Of a DNA stretch of 46,693 bases, positions 27,031 to 36,088 are shown in pieces. The stretch comes from Limivicinus sp963617275. GTDB lineage: Bacteria; Bacillota; Clostridia; Oscillospirales; Oscillospiraceae. Position 1 is the stretch's first letter. Each line of letters starts with the position of its first letter. Both the position numbers and the translations under genes were made by a program. Under the pieces are notes generated by a model. That model did not search any database and was not told where the DNA came from. It worked only from the letters and a program-made list of their open reading frames with translations. The DNA lies in assembly GCA_963617275.1 (NCBI GenBank), contig CAVENX010000052.1, forward strand, positions 1 through 46,693, given 5' to 3'.

Positions 27031-27899
27031 TAAGTGCGGGCGAATATAAAAGAATGATCGAGGAAGAACTGGGCAAATTTGCCGCCGGTGCCGAAAAGCT
27101 TCCGCAGAAGGGGCTTGCCGATGCGATGAGATACAGCCTTCTTGCGGGCGGCAAGCGTATACGCCCGATACTCATGCTTGAATTCTGCCGCATTTCCGGC
27201 GGGGATGTCAATAAGGCGCTGAAAGCGGCCTGCGGTATCGAAATGCTGCATACGTACAGCCTTATTCACGATGATCTCCCATGCATGGATAATGACGACC
27301 TCCGCCGCGGCAAGCCAACGAACCATGTGGTCTACGGCGAATGTACCGCAACGCTCGCAGGCGACGCTTTGCAGGCGGAAGCCTTTGCAAGCATTCTCAG
27401 GAGCGATCTGCCTGCGGAAAACCGGGCGGAGTGTGCACAGCTGCTTGCCGACGCCGTCGGCATGGAAGGCATGTGCGGCGGGCAGTATCTTGATATGTGC
27501 TGGGAGGGCAGAACGCTCACCGAGCAGGAGCTTACCGAGATAAACACCAGAAAAACGGGTGCGCTCATCATTGCGGCCTGCCGCATGGGCGTTGCCGCGG
27601 CAGGCGGAAGCGCACTCATGATGGAGGCGGCCGCGCATTACGGCGCCGCACTTGGCATGGCGTTCCAGATAAGGGACGATATGCTTGACGTTACAAGCAC
27701 CGCCGAGGTGCTCGGCAAGCCAATCGGTTCGGACGCGCAGGAGCATAAGAATACCTATGCCGTGCTTATGGGACTTGACGGATGCAGAAAAACAGTGGAT
27801 AAGCTCACCGCTGCGGCGAAGGCTATCCTCTCCGACGTGTTTGACGATACGCGGTTCCTCTGTGAACTGGCAGATTCTCTTGCAAACAGAGATAACTGA
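27027..27899 (+). CDS. ispA: Polyprenyl diphosphate synthase (farnesyl/geranylgeranyl type)
   Basis: 290 aa. First Asp-rich motif DDLPCMDNDD near residue 85 and second DDMLD near 220 bind the Mg-diphosphate of the substrates. GGKRIRPIL and the HTYSLIHDDLP context fit short-chain trans-prenyltransferases. It condenses IPP with DMAPP/GPP to farnesyl or geranylgeranyl diphosphate for undecaprenyl and quinone lipids. Coupled to xseB by a 4-bp overlap. The dxs gene commonly found next to it is absent. Confidence 0.93.
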   Translation: MISAGEYKRMIEEELGKFAAGAEKLPQKGLADAMRYSLLAGGKRIRPILMLEFCRISGGDVNKALKAACGIEMLHTYSLIHDDLPCMDNDDLRRGKPTNHVVYGECTATLAGDALQAEAFASILRSDLPAENRAECAQLLADAVGMEGMCGGQYLDMCWEGRTLTEQELTEINTRKTGALIIAACRMGVAAAGGSALMMEAAAHYGAALGMAFQIRDDMLDVTSTAEVLGKPIGSDAQEHKNTYAVLMGLDGCRKTVDKLTAAAKAILSDVFDDTRFLCELADSLANRDN

Positions 27900-27914
27900 C
27901 GCGTAGTATAATAT

Positions 27915-28709
27915 ATGAAGAAAGTCAGATTGGATCAGCTCGTTTTCGATAAAGGATATACGGAGAGCCGCGAAAGGGCGAAGACCACGATAATGAGCGG
28001 GCTTGTGTTCGTAAACGGACAGAAGGCGGACAAGCCGGGGATGCCCGTCTCCGAAAATGTACAGATCGAGGTTCGCGGCAACGCTCTGCCGTTTGTAAGC
28101 CGCGGCGGTTATAAGCTTGACAAGGCGCTCAAGGTGTTCCCGGTCACGGCGGGAAATAAAATATGCATAGACTGCGGCGCGTCTACCGGCGGCTTCACCG
28201 ACGTCCTTTTGCAGCACGGCGCGAAAAAGGTTTACTCCGTGGATGTGGGCTACGGTCAGCTTGCGTGGAAGCTCAGGCAGGATGAGCGGGTCGTTAATCT
28301 GGAGCGGACCAACCTCCGCTATGTAACGCGGGAACAGATTCCGGAAGCGCTTGACCTTGCTGTCATGGACGTCTCGTTCATCTCAATACGTCTTGTGCTT
28401 CCTGCGGTAAAATGTCTTCTTAAGGATGATGCTGATATTATCTGCCTTATCAAGCCGCAGTTTGAAGCGGGCAGGGATGAGGTAGGCAAAAAAGGCGTCG
28501 TCAGGGACGAAAAGGTACATGAAAGCGTGGTCAGGGGAATACTTGATTTTGCGCCGGAGATCGGTCTTACGGTCATGGGACTTGATTTTTCTCCCATAAA
28601 AGGACCGGAGGGGAATATAGAATATATCTGCCACATGAAAAACCGCACGGGGGAGAATGCTCCGATAGACGTTTCAGCGGTGGTGAAGGCGTCGCATAAA
28701 GCATTATAA
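27915..28709 (+). CDS. tlyA: TlyA-family rRNA 2'-O-methyltransferase / hemolysin-like protein
   Basis: 264 aa. N-terminal S4 RNA-binding domain (about 1-60: KVRLDQLVFDKGYTESRERAK) followed by an FtsJ-like SAM methyltransferase: DCGASTGGFTDVLLQHGA is the SAM motif and DVSFISIRLVLPA is conserved in the group. In mycobacteria TlyA methylates 16S C1409 and 23S C1920; Firmicutes members are likely 23S-specific, an inference. Located between ispA and nadK as in many Clostridia. Confidence 0.92.
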   Translation: MKKVRLDQLVFDKGYTESRERAKTTIMSGLVFVNGQKADKPGMPVSENVQIEVRGNALPFVSRGGYKLDKALKVFPVTAGNKICIDCGASTGGFTDVLLQHGAKKVYSVDVGYGQLAWKLRQDERVVNLERTNLRYVTREQIPEALDLAVMDVSFISIRLVLPAVKCLLKDDADIICLIKPQFEAGRDEVGKKGVVRDEKVHESVVRGILDFAPEIGLTVMGLDFSPIKGPEGNIEYICHMKNRTGENAPIDVSAVVKASHKAL

Positions 28710-28721
28710 GAGGATACGAAA

Positions 28722-29567
28722 ATGATTGCACTTTGCCCGAATCCATTCCGGGACATTGATCTTGAAACAACAAAGGAAGCGGCTGAACTGCTTGGAAAAG
28801 AGGGCTTTGAAACGGTCATATGCCCTGTCTTTGCCGAACCGGGAGACGCCTGTCTTCCGCAGAACATAAAATACGAAAGAGTTATAGAAGCCGCACGGGA
28901 ATGTTCCCTTGCTGTTGTGATAGGGGGCGACGGTACGATCCTTGCCGTGGCGCGGAAGATACATGATTACGAGCTACCGCTGCTCGGTATAAACCTCGGC
29001 ACAAAGGGGTTCATGGCTCACCTTGAAAAGGATGAGCTGCCGCTTATACTCAAAGCCGCAAGGGGTGAGGCGAAGCTCAGCAGGCGTATGAAGCTGGACG
29101 TTGAGCTTGTGCGCGGTGGGAACGTTGTGTGCAGCGACTGCGCGCTTAACGACGCTGTTATTCACGGCTACGGCGACTGCATAAATATTACCGCCGCCTT
29201 CAATGACGACGTTATAACGGCGTTTTCCGGCGACGGGGTGATCGTTTCCACTCCGACCGGCTCGACAGGGTATTCAATGTCCGCCGGAGGCCCTATTGTG
29301 GAGCCGGATGCGGAGAACATAATCATAAGTTCGATCTGCCCGCATGTCCTGGGGGCCAGGTCGTTTGTGCTTGCTCCGGATAAAGAGATAGCGATCCGGA
29401 CAGAGCGGCTTCACGGGCGCAGGGCGTATCTGTCGGTGGACGGAAATTCGGTGTGCGACCTCAGAAGCGGGGATATACTCAGAATAAAGCGTTCCGCACA
29501 CTACACCGTGATGGCGGAGCTCGGCAACAAGAGCTTTTTTGAAATAGCATACAGCAAATTGATTTGA
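28722..29567 (+). CDS. nadK: NAD kinase
   Basis: 281 aa. The GGDGT motif (VVIGGDGTILAVAR) near residue 70 binds ATP, LNDAVIHG supplies the NAD-contacting Asn-Asp, and STPTGSTGYSMSAGGPIV forms the active-site loop. It makes NADP from NAD. Starts 12 bp after tlyA with AGAGGA, downstream gap of 66 bp to argR without a terminator. Confidence 0.96.
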   Translation: MIALCPNPFRDIDLETTKEAAELLGKEGFETVICPVFAEPGDACLPQNIKYERVIEAARECSLAVVIGGDGTILAVARKIHDYELPLLGINLGTKGFMAHLEKDELPLILKAARGEAKLSRRMKLDVELVRGGNVVCSDCALNDAVIHGYGDCINITAAFNDDVITAFSGDGVIVSTPTGSTGYSMSAGGPIVEPDAENIIISSICPHVLGARSFVLAPDKEIAIRTERLHGRRAYLSVDGNSVCDLRSGDILRIKRSAHYTVMAELGNKSFFEIAYSKLI

Positions 29568-29633
29568 TCGGATTTTCAGCCGCTTCAGGTGCGGCGGGTT
29601 TAGCAGCCAAATTGATATAAAAGGGGAGTGCCG

Positions 29634-30083
29634 ATGAAACCGGGCAGACAAAGCGTAATTCTTGATATCATAAGCCAGCAGGATATAGAGACACAGAATC
29701 AGCTTATGGAGGCGCTGGCAAAAAGAGGGATAAAGAGCACACAGGCCACGCTTTCAAGAGACATAAAGGATATGAGACTCGTAAAGGAGCTTGGGGAGAG
29801 CGGAAAGTACAGATATACCACGCCGGAAAAGAGCGAAATCGAAGACCTCAGCCCGAGACTGAGAAAAATTTTCCGTGAAAGCCTTGTTTCATACGATGTT
29901 GCGCAGAATATCGTTGTTTTGAAAACGCTTCCGGGACTTGCAAACGCCTGCTGTTCGGCACTCGACAATATGGAGGTCGAGGGACTTGTTGGTACGCTCG
30001 CCGGTGACGATACGGGTTTTCTTGCAATGAAGACCTGCGAATTGGCACAGAGACTGTATCACGAAATAGAGATACTTTTTTGA
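29634..30083 (+). CDS. argR: Arginine repressor ArgR/AhrC
   Basis: 149 aa. N-terminal winged helix with STQATLSRDIKDMRLVK-like recognition helix, C-terminal hexamerisation/arginine-binding domain with GTLAGDDTGFLAM. It represses arginine synthesis and activates catabolism in Firmicutes. Start at 29634 has AAGGGGAG 6 bases upstream; a GTG at 29628 overlaps that site. No arginine genes are in the window; the location before recN is the standard one. Confidence 0.95.
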   Translation: MKPGRQSVILDIISQQDIETQNQLMEALAKRGIKSTQATLSRDIKDMRLVKELGESGKYRYTTPEKSEIEDLSPRLRKIFRESLVSYDVAQNIVVLKTLPGLANACCSALDNMEVEGLVGTLAGDDTGFLAMKTCELAQRLYHEIEILF

Positions 30084-30104
30084 TTTGATCGGGAGAGCTG
30101 TCCC

Positions 30105-31793
30105 ATGTTGAACGAACTGCATATAGAAAATATAGCCGTTATCGAAAAAGCCGATATAGAGTTTTCCAAGGGGCTTAACGTGCTCACCGGTGAGACGGGT
30201 GCGGGCAAATCCATTGTTATAGACTCCATAGGCGCCGTTCTGGGTGAGCGGGTGACGAGGGAACTTGTGCGCCACGGCGCCGATAAGGGCGTCGTCACCG
30301 CCGTTTTTGACCTTGACGGCTGTGAGAAATGGCTTGAGGAAAACGATATAGAACCGGAGAATGAGCTGATCGTTCAGCGCAGAATAAGCGCTGACGGCAA
30401 AAGCAGCTGCCGTATATGCGGCTCGCCCGCGACGGCGGCACAGCTGAAGGAGCTTGCCGCGCTTCTTGTGGATATCCACGGGCAGAACGACGGCAGGCAG
30501 CTTATGGACGAAAAACGTCATCTTTCGTATCTTGACGGCTTCGGCCGCCTTGAGACGCAGTATGCCATGTATAAGGCTGAATATGACAAATATACGGCGA
30601 TAAAAAAGGAGATAGACTCTCTCAGCATGGACAATGTTGAGAAAGAACGCTTGAGAGATACGCTTAAATACCAGATTGAGGAGCTTGAAAGGGCGGATAT
30701 CAAGTCCGGCGAAGCGGAAGCGCTTTCCGCAAGGCGCGATCTGCTCAGAAATTCGGAAAAGCTTACCGAGGCGCTGGAAGCGGCTATCGCCGCGCTGAGC
30801 GGCGGGGATGACAATGCCGTCTCTCTTGCGCAGAATGCCGCCTATTATGCAGGGAAGGCATCCGCGTTCGCGCCGGAGCTTGAAGGAACCGTTTCGGGAC
30901 TTAACGATGCGGCCTTTGCGCTTTCCGACGCGGAGGAAACGCTCAGAGACTTTCTTGAAGGTCTTGATTTCTCCTCTGATGAATATGACAGCATAGAAAG
31001 CCGACTGTCGCTTCTCGGAAAGCTTGAGAGAAAATACGGTAAAAGCGACGGGGAGCTTCTTGCGTATCTTGATAAGTGCCGCGAACGCCTTGACGATATC
31101 GAATATGCCGACGACAGAATAGTGAAGCTTGAGAGAGACCTTGCGGCACAGGAGAAGGTGCTGCTTACCGCAGGCAGAAAGCTTTCGGAAAAAAGAAAAA
31201 CGGCGGCAAAGGAGCTTGAGACGCGCATCGTGGGCGAACTCCGGGAACTGAGTATGCCGTCGGTCAGGTTTTCTGTCGAGTTTACACCGGTTGAAAACGA
31301 CAGAGGCTTTGATAAGACTGGTATGGATTCTGTGCGCTTTCTCATGTCCGCGAATGCCGGGGAGGAACTTGGCAGAATAAGCAGGATAGCTTCCGGCGGT
31401 GAGCTCAGCAGAATAATGCTGGCGATGAAAAATGTGTTTGCGGAAAACGACCCTGTCGGAACCATGATCTTTGACGAGATAGATACGGGCGTATCCGGCA
31501 TTGCGGCGCAGAGAGTTGCGGAAAAGCTCTATACCGTGTCCAAGGGCAAGCAGGTAATGTGCGTGACGCACCTGCCGCAGATAGCCGCGATGGGCGATCA
31601 TCAGTACCTTATAAAAAAAGAAGAAAAAAACGGAAGGACCTTTACGAGGGTAGACCGGCTTGACGACGACGGACGCTGCTATGAGCTGGCACGGCTTCAC
31701 GGCGGGGACAATATAAGCGAAATAACGCTTGCCGGTGCGAGAGAGCAGCTTGCCGCCTGTGAAAAATTCAAGGAAAAGTGCGGCAAAGCTTGA
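30105..31793 (+). CDS. recN: DNA repair ATPase RecN
   Basis: 562 aa SMC-like protein. Walker A GETGAGKSIVIDSI near the N terminus, a long coiled-coil middle (about 150-360), ABC signature ASGGELSRIMLAMK and Walker B MIFDEIDTGVSG near the C terminus. It acts early in double-strand break repair by tethering DNA ends. GGGAG ribosome site. The stop codon lies inside the -35 element of the tyrS promoter, so the two units are packed without a terminator. Confidence 0.96.
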   Translation: MLNELHIENIAVIEKADIEFSKGLNVLTGETGAGKSIVIDSIGAVLGERVTRELVRHGADKGVVTAVFDLDGCEKWLEENDIEPENELIVQRRISADGKSSCRICGSPATAAQLKELAALLVDIHGQNDGRQLMDEKRHLSYLDGFGRLETQYAMYKAEYDKYTAIKKEIDSLSMDNVEKERLRDTLKYQIEELERADIKSGEAEALSARRDLLRNSEKLTEALEAAIAALSGGDDNAVSLAQNAAYYAGKASAFAPELEGTVSGLNDAAFALSDAEETLRDFLEGLDFSSDEYDSIESRLSLLGKLERKYGKSDGELLAYLDKCRERLDDIEYADDRIVKLERDLAAQEKVLLTAGRKLSEKRKTAAKELETRIVGELRELSMPSVRFSVEFTPVENDRGFDKTGMDSVRFLMSANAGEELGRISRIASGGELSRIMLAMKNVFAENDPVGTMIFDEIDTGVSGIAAQRVAEKLYTVSKGKQVMCVTHLPQIAAMGDHQYLIKKEEKNGRTFTRVDRLDDDGRCYELARLHGGDNISEITLAGAREQLAACEKFKEKCGKA

Positions 31794-31818
31794 CATTTTC
31801 CGAAACGTAAAGTATAAT
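31790..31818 (+). promoter_or_regulatory. Consensus promoter of the tyrS T-box transcript
   Basis: TTGACA (31790-31795), exactly 17 bp, TATAAT (31813-31818): a perfect sigma-A consensus. The recN stop codon (31791-31793) is embedded in the -35. Confidence 0.93.
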
Positions 31819-31824
31819 TCCGAA

Positions 31825-32083
31825 TGTTAACGCGAAGAAGAACAGAAGTAGTTCGCTTTATCCGTTCAGAGAGCCTCTGTTTGGTGCGAGGAGGTCGGAA
31901 CAGCGTATGAATACGGTTCGGAGCGGCACACCGAAAGCTTTCTGCAAGTAGGCTGTGACGGGATGCGCCCGGTACAGCGCGTGACTGTATTGCAGTCAAT
32001 GAGGTCTTTGCTGTGAAGTGAAGACGTTCAGAGGTGGTAACGCATAACAAATGCCCTCTGTCCTTCGGGACAGAGGCTTTTTT
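31825..32083 (+). ncRNA. T-box leader riboswitch, tyrosine specifier
   Basis: About 260 nt between the promoter and tyrS. Stem I features are visible: AGTA at 31847-31850, the GGTGCGAG apical segment at 31883-31890, and a specifier loop with GAA-TAC at 31909-31914, so the codon is UAC (Tyr). The T-box sequence lies at 32030-32043 (AGAGGTGGTAACGC). The terminator stem is 32055-32063 with 32068-32076 and a TTCG tetraloop, then TTTTTT. Uncharged tRNA-Tyr would stabilise the antiterminator, in which CAGAGG of the T-box pairs with the CCTCTG of the terminator arm, allowing tyrS transcription. Confidence 0.95.
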
Positions 32084-32128
32084 ATGATATAGTACGATAT
32101 AGTATAATACTTAAATGGAGAAGTGAAA

Positions 32129-33352
32129 ATGGAAATTTACGAGGAACTTGTTGCCCGCGGACTTATTGCACAGGTAACGGATGAAAACGAGATCCGTGAG
32201 ATGATCAATAACGGCAAGGCCACATTTTATATCGGCTTTGACCCCACTGCCGACTCTCTGCACGTTGGGCACTTCATGGCGCTGTGCCTCATGAAGAGAC
32301 TGCAGATGGCAGGCAATAAACCTATTGCGCTCATCGGCGGCGGCACCGGCCACATCGGCGACCCCTCCGGGCGCACCGATATGCGCTCCATGATGACGAA
32401 GGAGACTATCGACCATAACTGCGAATGCTTCAAAAAGCAGATGTCGCGCTTTATAGAATTCGGCGAGGGCAAGGCGCAGATGGTCAATAACGCCGATTGG
32501 CTGCTTGACCTTAATTATATAGAGCTTCTGCGCGAAGTCGGCGCGTGCTTCTCCGTCAATAATATGCTCAGGGCGGAGTGCTACAAGCAGCGTATGGAAA
32601 AGGGGCTCAGCTTTCTTGAGTTCAACTACATGATAATGCAGAGCTATGACTTCTACTACCTGTTCCAGCATTACGGCTGCAATATGCAGTTCGGCGGCAA
32701 CGATCAGTGGAGCAATATGCTCGGCGGCACAGAGCTTATCCGTAAAAAGCTCGGCAAGGACGCACATGCAATGACCATTACACTGCTGCTCAACTCCGAG
32801 GGCAAAAAGATGGGCAAAACGGCATCTGGTGCGGTCTGGCTCGACCCGAACAAGACCTCGCCGTATGAGTTCTATCAGTATTGGCGCAACGTCGGCGACG
32901 CCGATGTTCTCAAGTGCATCCGTATGCTTACTTTCCTGCCTCTTGAGCAGATAGACGAGATGGACAAGTGGGAGGGCAGCCAGCTCAACCGCGCAAAGGA
33001 GATACTTGCATATGAGCTTACCGCGCTTGTCCACGGTGAGGAAGAGGCCAAAAAGGCCGAAGAGTCTGCAAAGGCGCTGTTCGGCGGCGCGGGAGACAGC
33101 GCAAATATGCCCACTACAGAGCTTTCCGAGGCCGATCTTACTGATGGTGCGATAGATATCATGACGCTTCTTGTAAAGACCGGGCTTTGCACCACCAAGT
33201 CAGACGCCCGCCGCAATATCCAGCAGGGCGGTATCTCCGTTGACGACGTAAAGGTCACCGATATATCAAAATCGTTTACATCGGATGAGCTTAAAAAAGG
33301 AATAATCATAAGGAAAGGCAAGAAGTCTTTTAATAAAGTGATTCTTGCCTGA
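32129..33352 (+). CDS. tyrS: Tyrosyl-tRNA synthetase
   Basis: 407 aa, class Ic synthetase. HVGH (HIGH variant) at residues 45-48, KMGKT (KMSKS variant) near 230, tyrosine-binding QSYDF.YL segment, and a C-terminal S4 domain (about 340-407) that binds tRNA. A GGAG lies 8 bases before the ATG at 32129; an in-frame GTG at 32123 is less well spaced. Regulated by the upstream T-box. Ends before a terminator at 33360. Confidence 0.96.
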   Translation: MEIYEELVARGLIAQVTDENEIREMINNGKATFYIGFDPTADSLHVGHFMALCLMKRLQMAGNKPIALIGGGTGHIGDPSGRTDMRSMMTKETIDHNCECFKKQMSRFIEFGEGKAQMVNNADWLLDLNYIELLREVGACFSVNNMLRAECYKQRMEKGLSFLEFNYMIMQSYDFYYLFQHYGCNMQFGGNDQWSNMLGGTELIRKKLGKDAHAMTITLLLNSEGKKMGKTASGAVWLDPNKTSPYEFYQYWRNVGDADVLKCIRMLTFLPLEQIDEMDKWEGSQLNRAKEILAYELTALVHGEEEAKKAEESAKALFGGAGDSANMPTTELSEADLTDGAIDIMTLLVKTGLCTTKSDARRNIQQGGISVDDVKVTDISKSFTSDELKKGIIIRKGKKSFNKVILA

Positions 33353-33359
33353 TCATGCG

Positions 33360-33392
33360 CCCGCTTTTCCAGAATAGGGAAGCGGGTTTTTT
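33360..33392 (+). terminator. Terminator of tyrS
   Basis: Stem of at least 7 bp (33360-33366 with 33380-33386) followed by TTTTTT. Confidence 0.85.
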
Positions 33393-33518
33393 GATCTCTG
33401 CCGTGCCGCTTGCTGTTCTCTGCACCGCCACGCCCTACAACTGCTTTGGTATAATTGTACAAATAATCAAGCAAAACTTGCGCGTTTTGTATAAGAAAAG
33501 TAGAATGCAAAAAAACGC

Positions 33519-33547
33519 TTTACTTTAGCGCGATAGTGTGGTACTAT
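33519..33547 (+). promoter_or_regulatory. Promoter of the amino-acid ABC transporter
   Basis: TTTACT (33519-33524), 17 bp, TACTAT (33542-33547) preceded by TGG (extended -10). A small hairpin (33562-33577) lies between the start site and the ribosome site AAAAGGAG. An alternative extended -10 (TGGTATAAT) exists near 33450 without a -35. Confidence 0.55.
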
Positions 33548-33596
33548 GACATCACAAAGAAGAACACGGCAGTGTTCGTGAAAAGGAGAATGAAAA

Positions 33597-34379
33597 ATGA
33601 AAAAGATCATTGCGGTTATACTTGTACTCGTTATGGCGGCGGCTCTCAGCGTGACGGCCTGCGCCGATCTGGACGGCAAGCTTATTGTCGGTTTTGACTG
33701 TGAATTTCCCCCGTTCGGCTTCATAAACGAAGACGGCGAATATGACGGGTTTGACCTTGCCGTGGCCAAAGAGCTTTGCAGCAGACTCGGATGGGAGTAT
33801 GAAGAAGTAGCGATCAACTGGGACTCAAAGGACAGTGAGCTTGCCTCCGGCAACATTAACTGCATCTGGAACGGCTTTACCCTTAACGGCCGCGAAGATG
33901 AGTACACATGGTCAGACCCCTATGTTGACAACTCCATCGTTGTTGTTGTAAAGGCAGATTCCGACATCAAGACTCTTGCCGATCTTGAAGGCAAGGTACT
34001 TATGGTTCAGTCCGCTTCCTCTGCGGCGGATGCCGTTGAGGCGAACGAGGAACTCAAGTCTTCCCTTGAAGAGATCGTTGAGCTTGCCGACTACAACACC
34101 GGCTTTATGGATCTCAAGCAGGGCGGCGTCGACGCAATCGCGGTTGACCTCGGTGTTGCGACATACCAGATAGGCGCGAATGACGGCGAGTATGTTATCC
34201 TTGACGAGGCTATTTCCAACGAACAGTATGCGGTCGGCTTCCTGCTCGGCAATGAGGAGCTGCGCGATGCGGTCAATGATGAGCTTCTGAAAATGGCAGA
34301 GGACGGCACCATGATGAAGATAGCCGAGAATTACGTTGACGACGGTCTTGTGCTTGACAGTCTCTGCATGTGCAAATAA
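33597..34379 (+). CDS. Amino-acid ABC transporter substrate-binding lipoprotein
   Basis: 260 aa. Signal peptide ending in a lipobox-like VTAC near residue 22, then a family 3 (polar amino acid) binding fold: LIVGFDCEFPPFGFINEDGEYDGFDLAVAKEL, WDSKDSELASGNINCIWNGFT and TWSDPYVDNS. The GFDLAVA and SELASG contact regions place it in the ArtJ/HisJ/GlnH group. Substrate (Arg, His, Gln or cystine) cannot be fixed. First gene of three; a GC-rich hairpin in the gap before the permease may keep its level high. Confidence 0.9.
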   Translation: MKKIIAVILVLVMAAALSVTACADLDGKLIVGFDCEFPPFGFINEDGEYDGFDLAVAKELCSRLGWEYEEVAINWDSKDSELASGNINCIWNGFTLNGREDEYTWSDPYVDNSIVVVVKADSDIKTLADLEGKVLMVQSASSAADAVEANEELKSSLEEIVELADYNTGFMDLKQGGVDAIAVDLGVATYQIGANDGEYVILDEAISNEQYAVGFLLGNEELRDAVNDELLKMAEDGTMMKIAENYVDDGLVLDSLCMCK

Positions 34380-34400
34380 CTGGCTGACAGATAACCGTTT

Positions 34401-34424
34401 GGGTGGGGATCTATGTCCCCGCCC
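34401..34424 (+). other. Intercistronic hairpin after the binding-protein gene
   Basis: 9-bp stem (34401-34409 with 34416-34424, one G-T pair), 6-base loop, no T-run. A typical transcript-stabilising or partial-attenuation hairpin that favours the binding protein over the membrane parts. Confidence 0.6.
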
Positions 34425-34465
34425 ATTTCGGCGGTTAAGATGATATTGATTTGAGAGGGTACTAA

Positions 34466-35128
34466 ATGACGATTCAGACAATGCTGATGAAACTCGGCGA
34501 AGGCTCGCTGATAACGCTTGAGATATTCTTCTGTACGGTTCTCGGCTCCCTGCCTCTGGGTATGGTCGTAATGTTCTGCAAAAGGAGCAGATTTGCGCCC
34601 TTGCGCTGGCTTACGGATATTTATATTTCGATTATGCGCGGCACACCTCTTATGCTCCAGCTCATGGTGATTTATTTCGGACCGAATCTGCTTTTCGGCA
34701 TCAAGGTTCCGAGAGACTGGCGTATGACGTCGGTGATAGTCGGCTTCATTGTGAACTATGCTGCGTATTTTGCCGAAATATACCGCGGTGGGCTTGAATC
34801 TATTCCGATCGGGCAGTATGAGGCGGCAGAGGTGCTTGGATACGGCAGAGCGCAGACCTTCTTCAGGATCATTCTGCCGCAGCTTGTAAAGCGCGTTATC
34901 CCGTCCGTGACAAATGAAGTGATAACGCTTGTCAAGGACACGTCGCTTGCATCGGCGGTCGGCGTTATGGAGATGTTCACACTTGCAAAAAAGATAAACT
35001 CATCCGCAGGACTTGCGTTCAACGGCATGCTGGCTTTTGTTGCGGCGGGCATTTTCTATTATGTTTTTAACTATGCCGTTGCCTTTGCGATGGAGCGCAT
35101 CGAAAAGTCCATGAACTATTATAACTGA
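34466..35128 (+). CDS. Amino-acid ABC transporter permease
   Basis: 220 aa, four to five membrane helices. The coupling-loop EAA motif reads QYEAAEVLGYGRAQTFFRIILPQ, and RGTPLMLQLMVIYFG is the HisM/GlnP signature. It acts with the ATPase at 35141 to import a polar amino acid. GAGAGGG ribosome site. One permease gene suggests a homodimer. Confidence 0.92.
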   Translation: MTIQTMLMKLGEGSLITLEIFFCTVLGSLPLGMVVMFCKRSRFAPLRWLTDIYISIMRGTPLMLQLMVIYFGPNLLFGIKVPRDWRMTSVIVGFIVNYAAYFAEIYRGGLESIPIGQYEAAEVLGYGRAQTFFRIILPQLVKRVIPSVTNEVITLVKDTSLASAVGVMEMFTLAKKINSSAGLAFNGMLAFVAAGIFYYVFNYAVAFAMERIEKSMNYYN

Positions 35129-35140
35129 GGGGGCTGAAAT

Positions 35141-35908
35141 ATGAAAGTTTTGGAAGTAAAACACGTAAAAAAGAGCTTTAATGATAACAGTCTCCACGTT
35201 CTCAAGGATATAAGCTTTGATGTGAACGAGGGCGAAGTCGTTTCGATAATAGGCCCATCCGGCTCCGGCAAATCCACGCTTTTGCGCTGCGCGACGCTGC
35301 TCAACGATATGGACAGCGGTGAGCTTTGCTATAACGGTATAGCCGCCGCGAAAAACAATGCGGATGGAAAAAGCGTATATGCGGATAAGGCGACGCTCAA
35401 AAAGATACGCGGATATTTTGGACTTGTTTTTCAGAATTTCAACCTTTTTCCGCACTATTCTGTCATGAAAAATCTTGCTGACCCGCAGATAAACGTCCTG
35501 AAAAGAAGCAGAGCCGAGGCGGAGAAAAAAGCGCAGGGACTGCTTGAGCAAATGGGACTTTCCGATAAGGCGAACGCCTATCCATGCCAGCTTTCCGGCG
35601 GTCAACAGCAGAGAGTGGCCATTGCAAGGGCGCTTGCGATGGATCCTGATATCATGTTTTTCGATGAACCTACTTCGGCTCTTGACCCTGAGCTTACAGG
35701 TGAAGTGCTCAAGGTCATAAAACAGCTTGCGGAAATGAAAATGACCATGGTCATCGTCACACACGAAATGGCATTTGCAAGGGCGGTGTCGGACAGAGTG
35801 ATTTTTATGGACGGCGGTGTCATCGTCGAGCAGGGAAAGCCGGAGGACGTTTTCGGGAATCCCCAGGAGGAGAGAACAAAACAGTTCCTCGGCAGATACA
35901 GACAATAA
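35141..35908 (+). CDS. Amino-acid ABC transporter ATP-binding protein
   Basis: 255 aa. Walker A GPSGSGKST, QNFNLFPHYSVMKN (Q-loop), signature LSGGQQQR, Walker B IMFFDEPTSALDPE, switch His in VIVTHEM. GlnQ/HisP/ArtM type. GAGGGG ribosome site; 12 bp after the permease. Its natural terminator appears to have been split by the mobile element downstream. Confidence 0.95.
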   Translation: MKVLEVKHVKKSFNDNSLHVLKDISFDVNEGEVVSIIGPSGSGKSTLLRCATLLNDMDSGELCYNGIAAAKNNADGKSVYADKATLKKIRGYFGLVFQNFNLFPHYSVMKNLADPQINVLKRSRAEAEKKAQGLLEQMGLSDKANAYPCQLSGGQQQRVAIARALAMDPDIMFFDEPTSALDPELTGEVLKVIKQLAEMKMTMVIVTHEMAFARAVSDRVIFMDGGVIVEQGKPEDVFGNPQEERTKQFLGRYRQ

Positions 35909-35997
35909 TATGTACTGCCGGGCGTAAATGTGGTCAGTGCCGTTTTTATAATGTTCTGCCAGTCATTTATCCGGAAAAATTTTGATTTTACTTTTAT

Positions 35998-36011
35998 AAA
36001 AGCGCGTGCCG
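35998..36011 (+). other. Left half of a split Rho-independent terminator (attB left arm)
   Basis: AAAAGCGCGTGCCG at 35998-36011 pairs with CGGCGCGCG plus T-run at 40781-40796 once the intervening element is removed: a 9-bp GC stem (one T-G pair), GAG loop and seven Ts. The hairpin would have ended the ABC transporter transcript and is now interrupted by the 36012-40779 insertion. Confidence 0.75.
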
Positions 36012-36038
36012 GAGGGTAGCACCTCATAAGACAGGTTT
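36012..36038. repeat. attL: core GA plus terminal arm P'
   Basis: GA at 36012-36013, then GGGTAGC... to ...ACAGGTTT at 36038. Inverted relative to the arm at 40753-40777. Likely recombinase binding site. Confidence 0.8.
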
Positions 36039-36051
36039 CACATTTTAAGAG

Positions 36052-36088
36052 AGAGCAGCGTGGCGAAAGTCACGCTGTTCTGCTTTTT
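36052..36088 (+). terminator. Terminator just inside the left end of the element
   Basis: Stem 36052-36064 with 36069-36081 (G-T pairs included) closed by a GAAA tetraloop, then TTTTT at 36084-36088 on the plus strand. It overlaps the recombinase stop codon and would stop ABC-operon read-through, replacing the split native terminator. Confidence 0.75.
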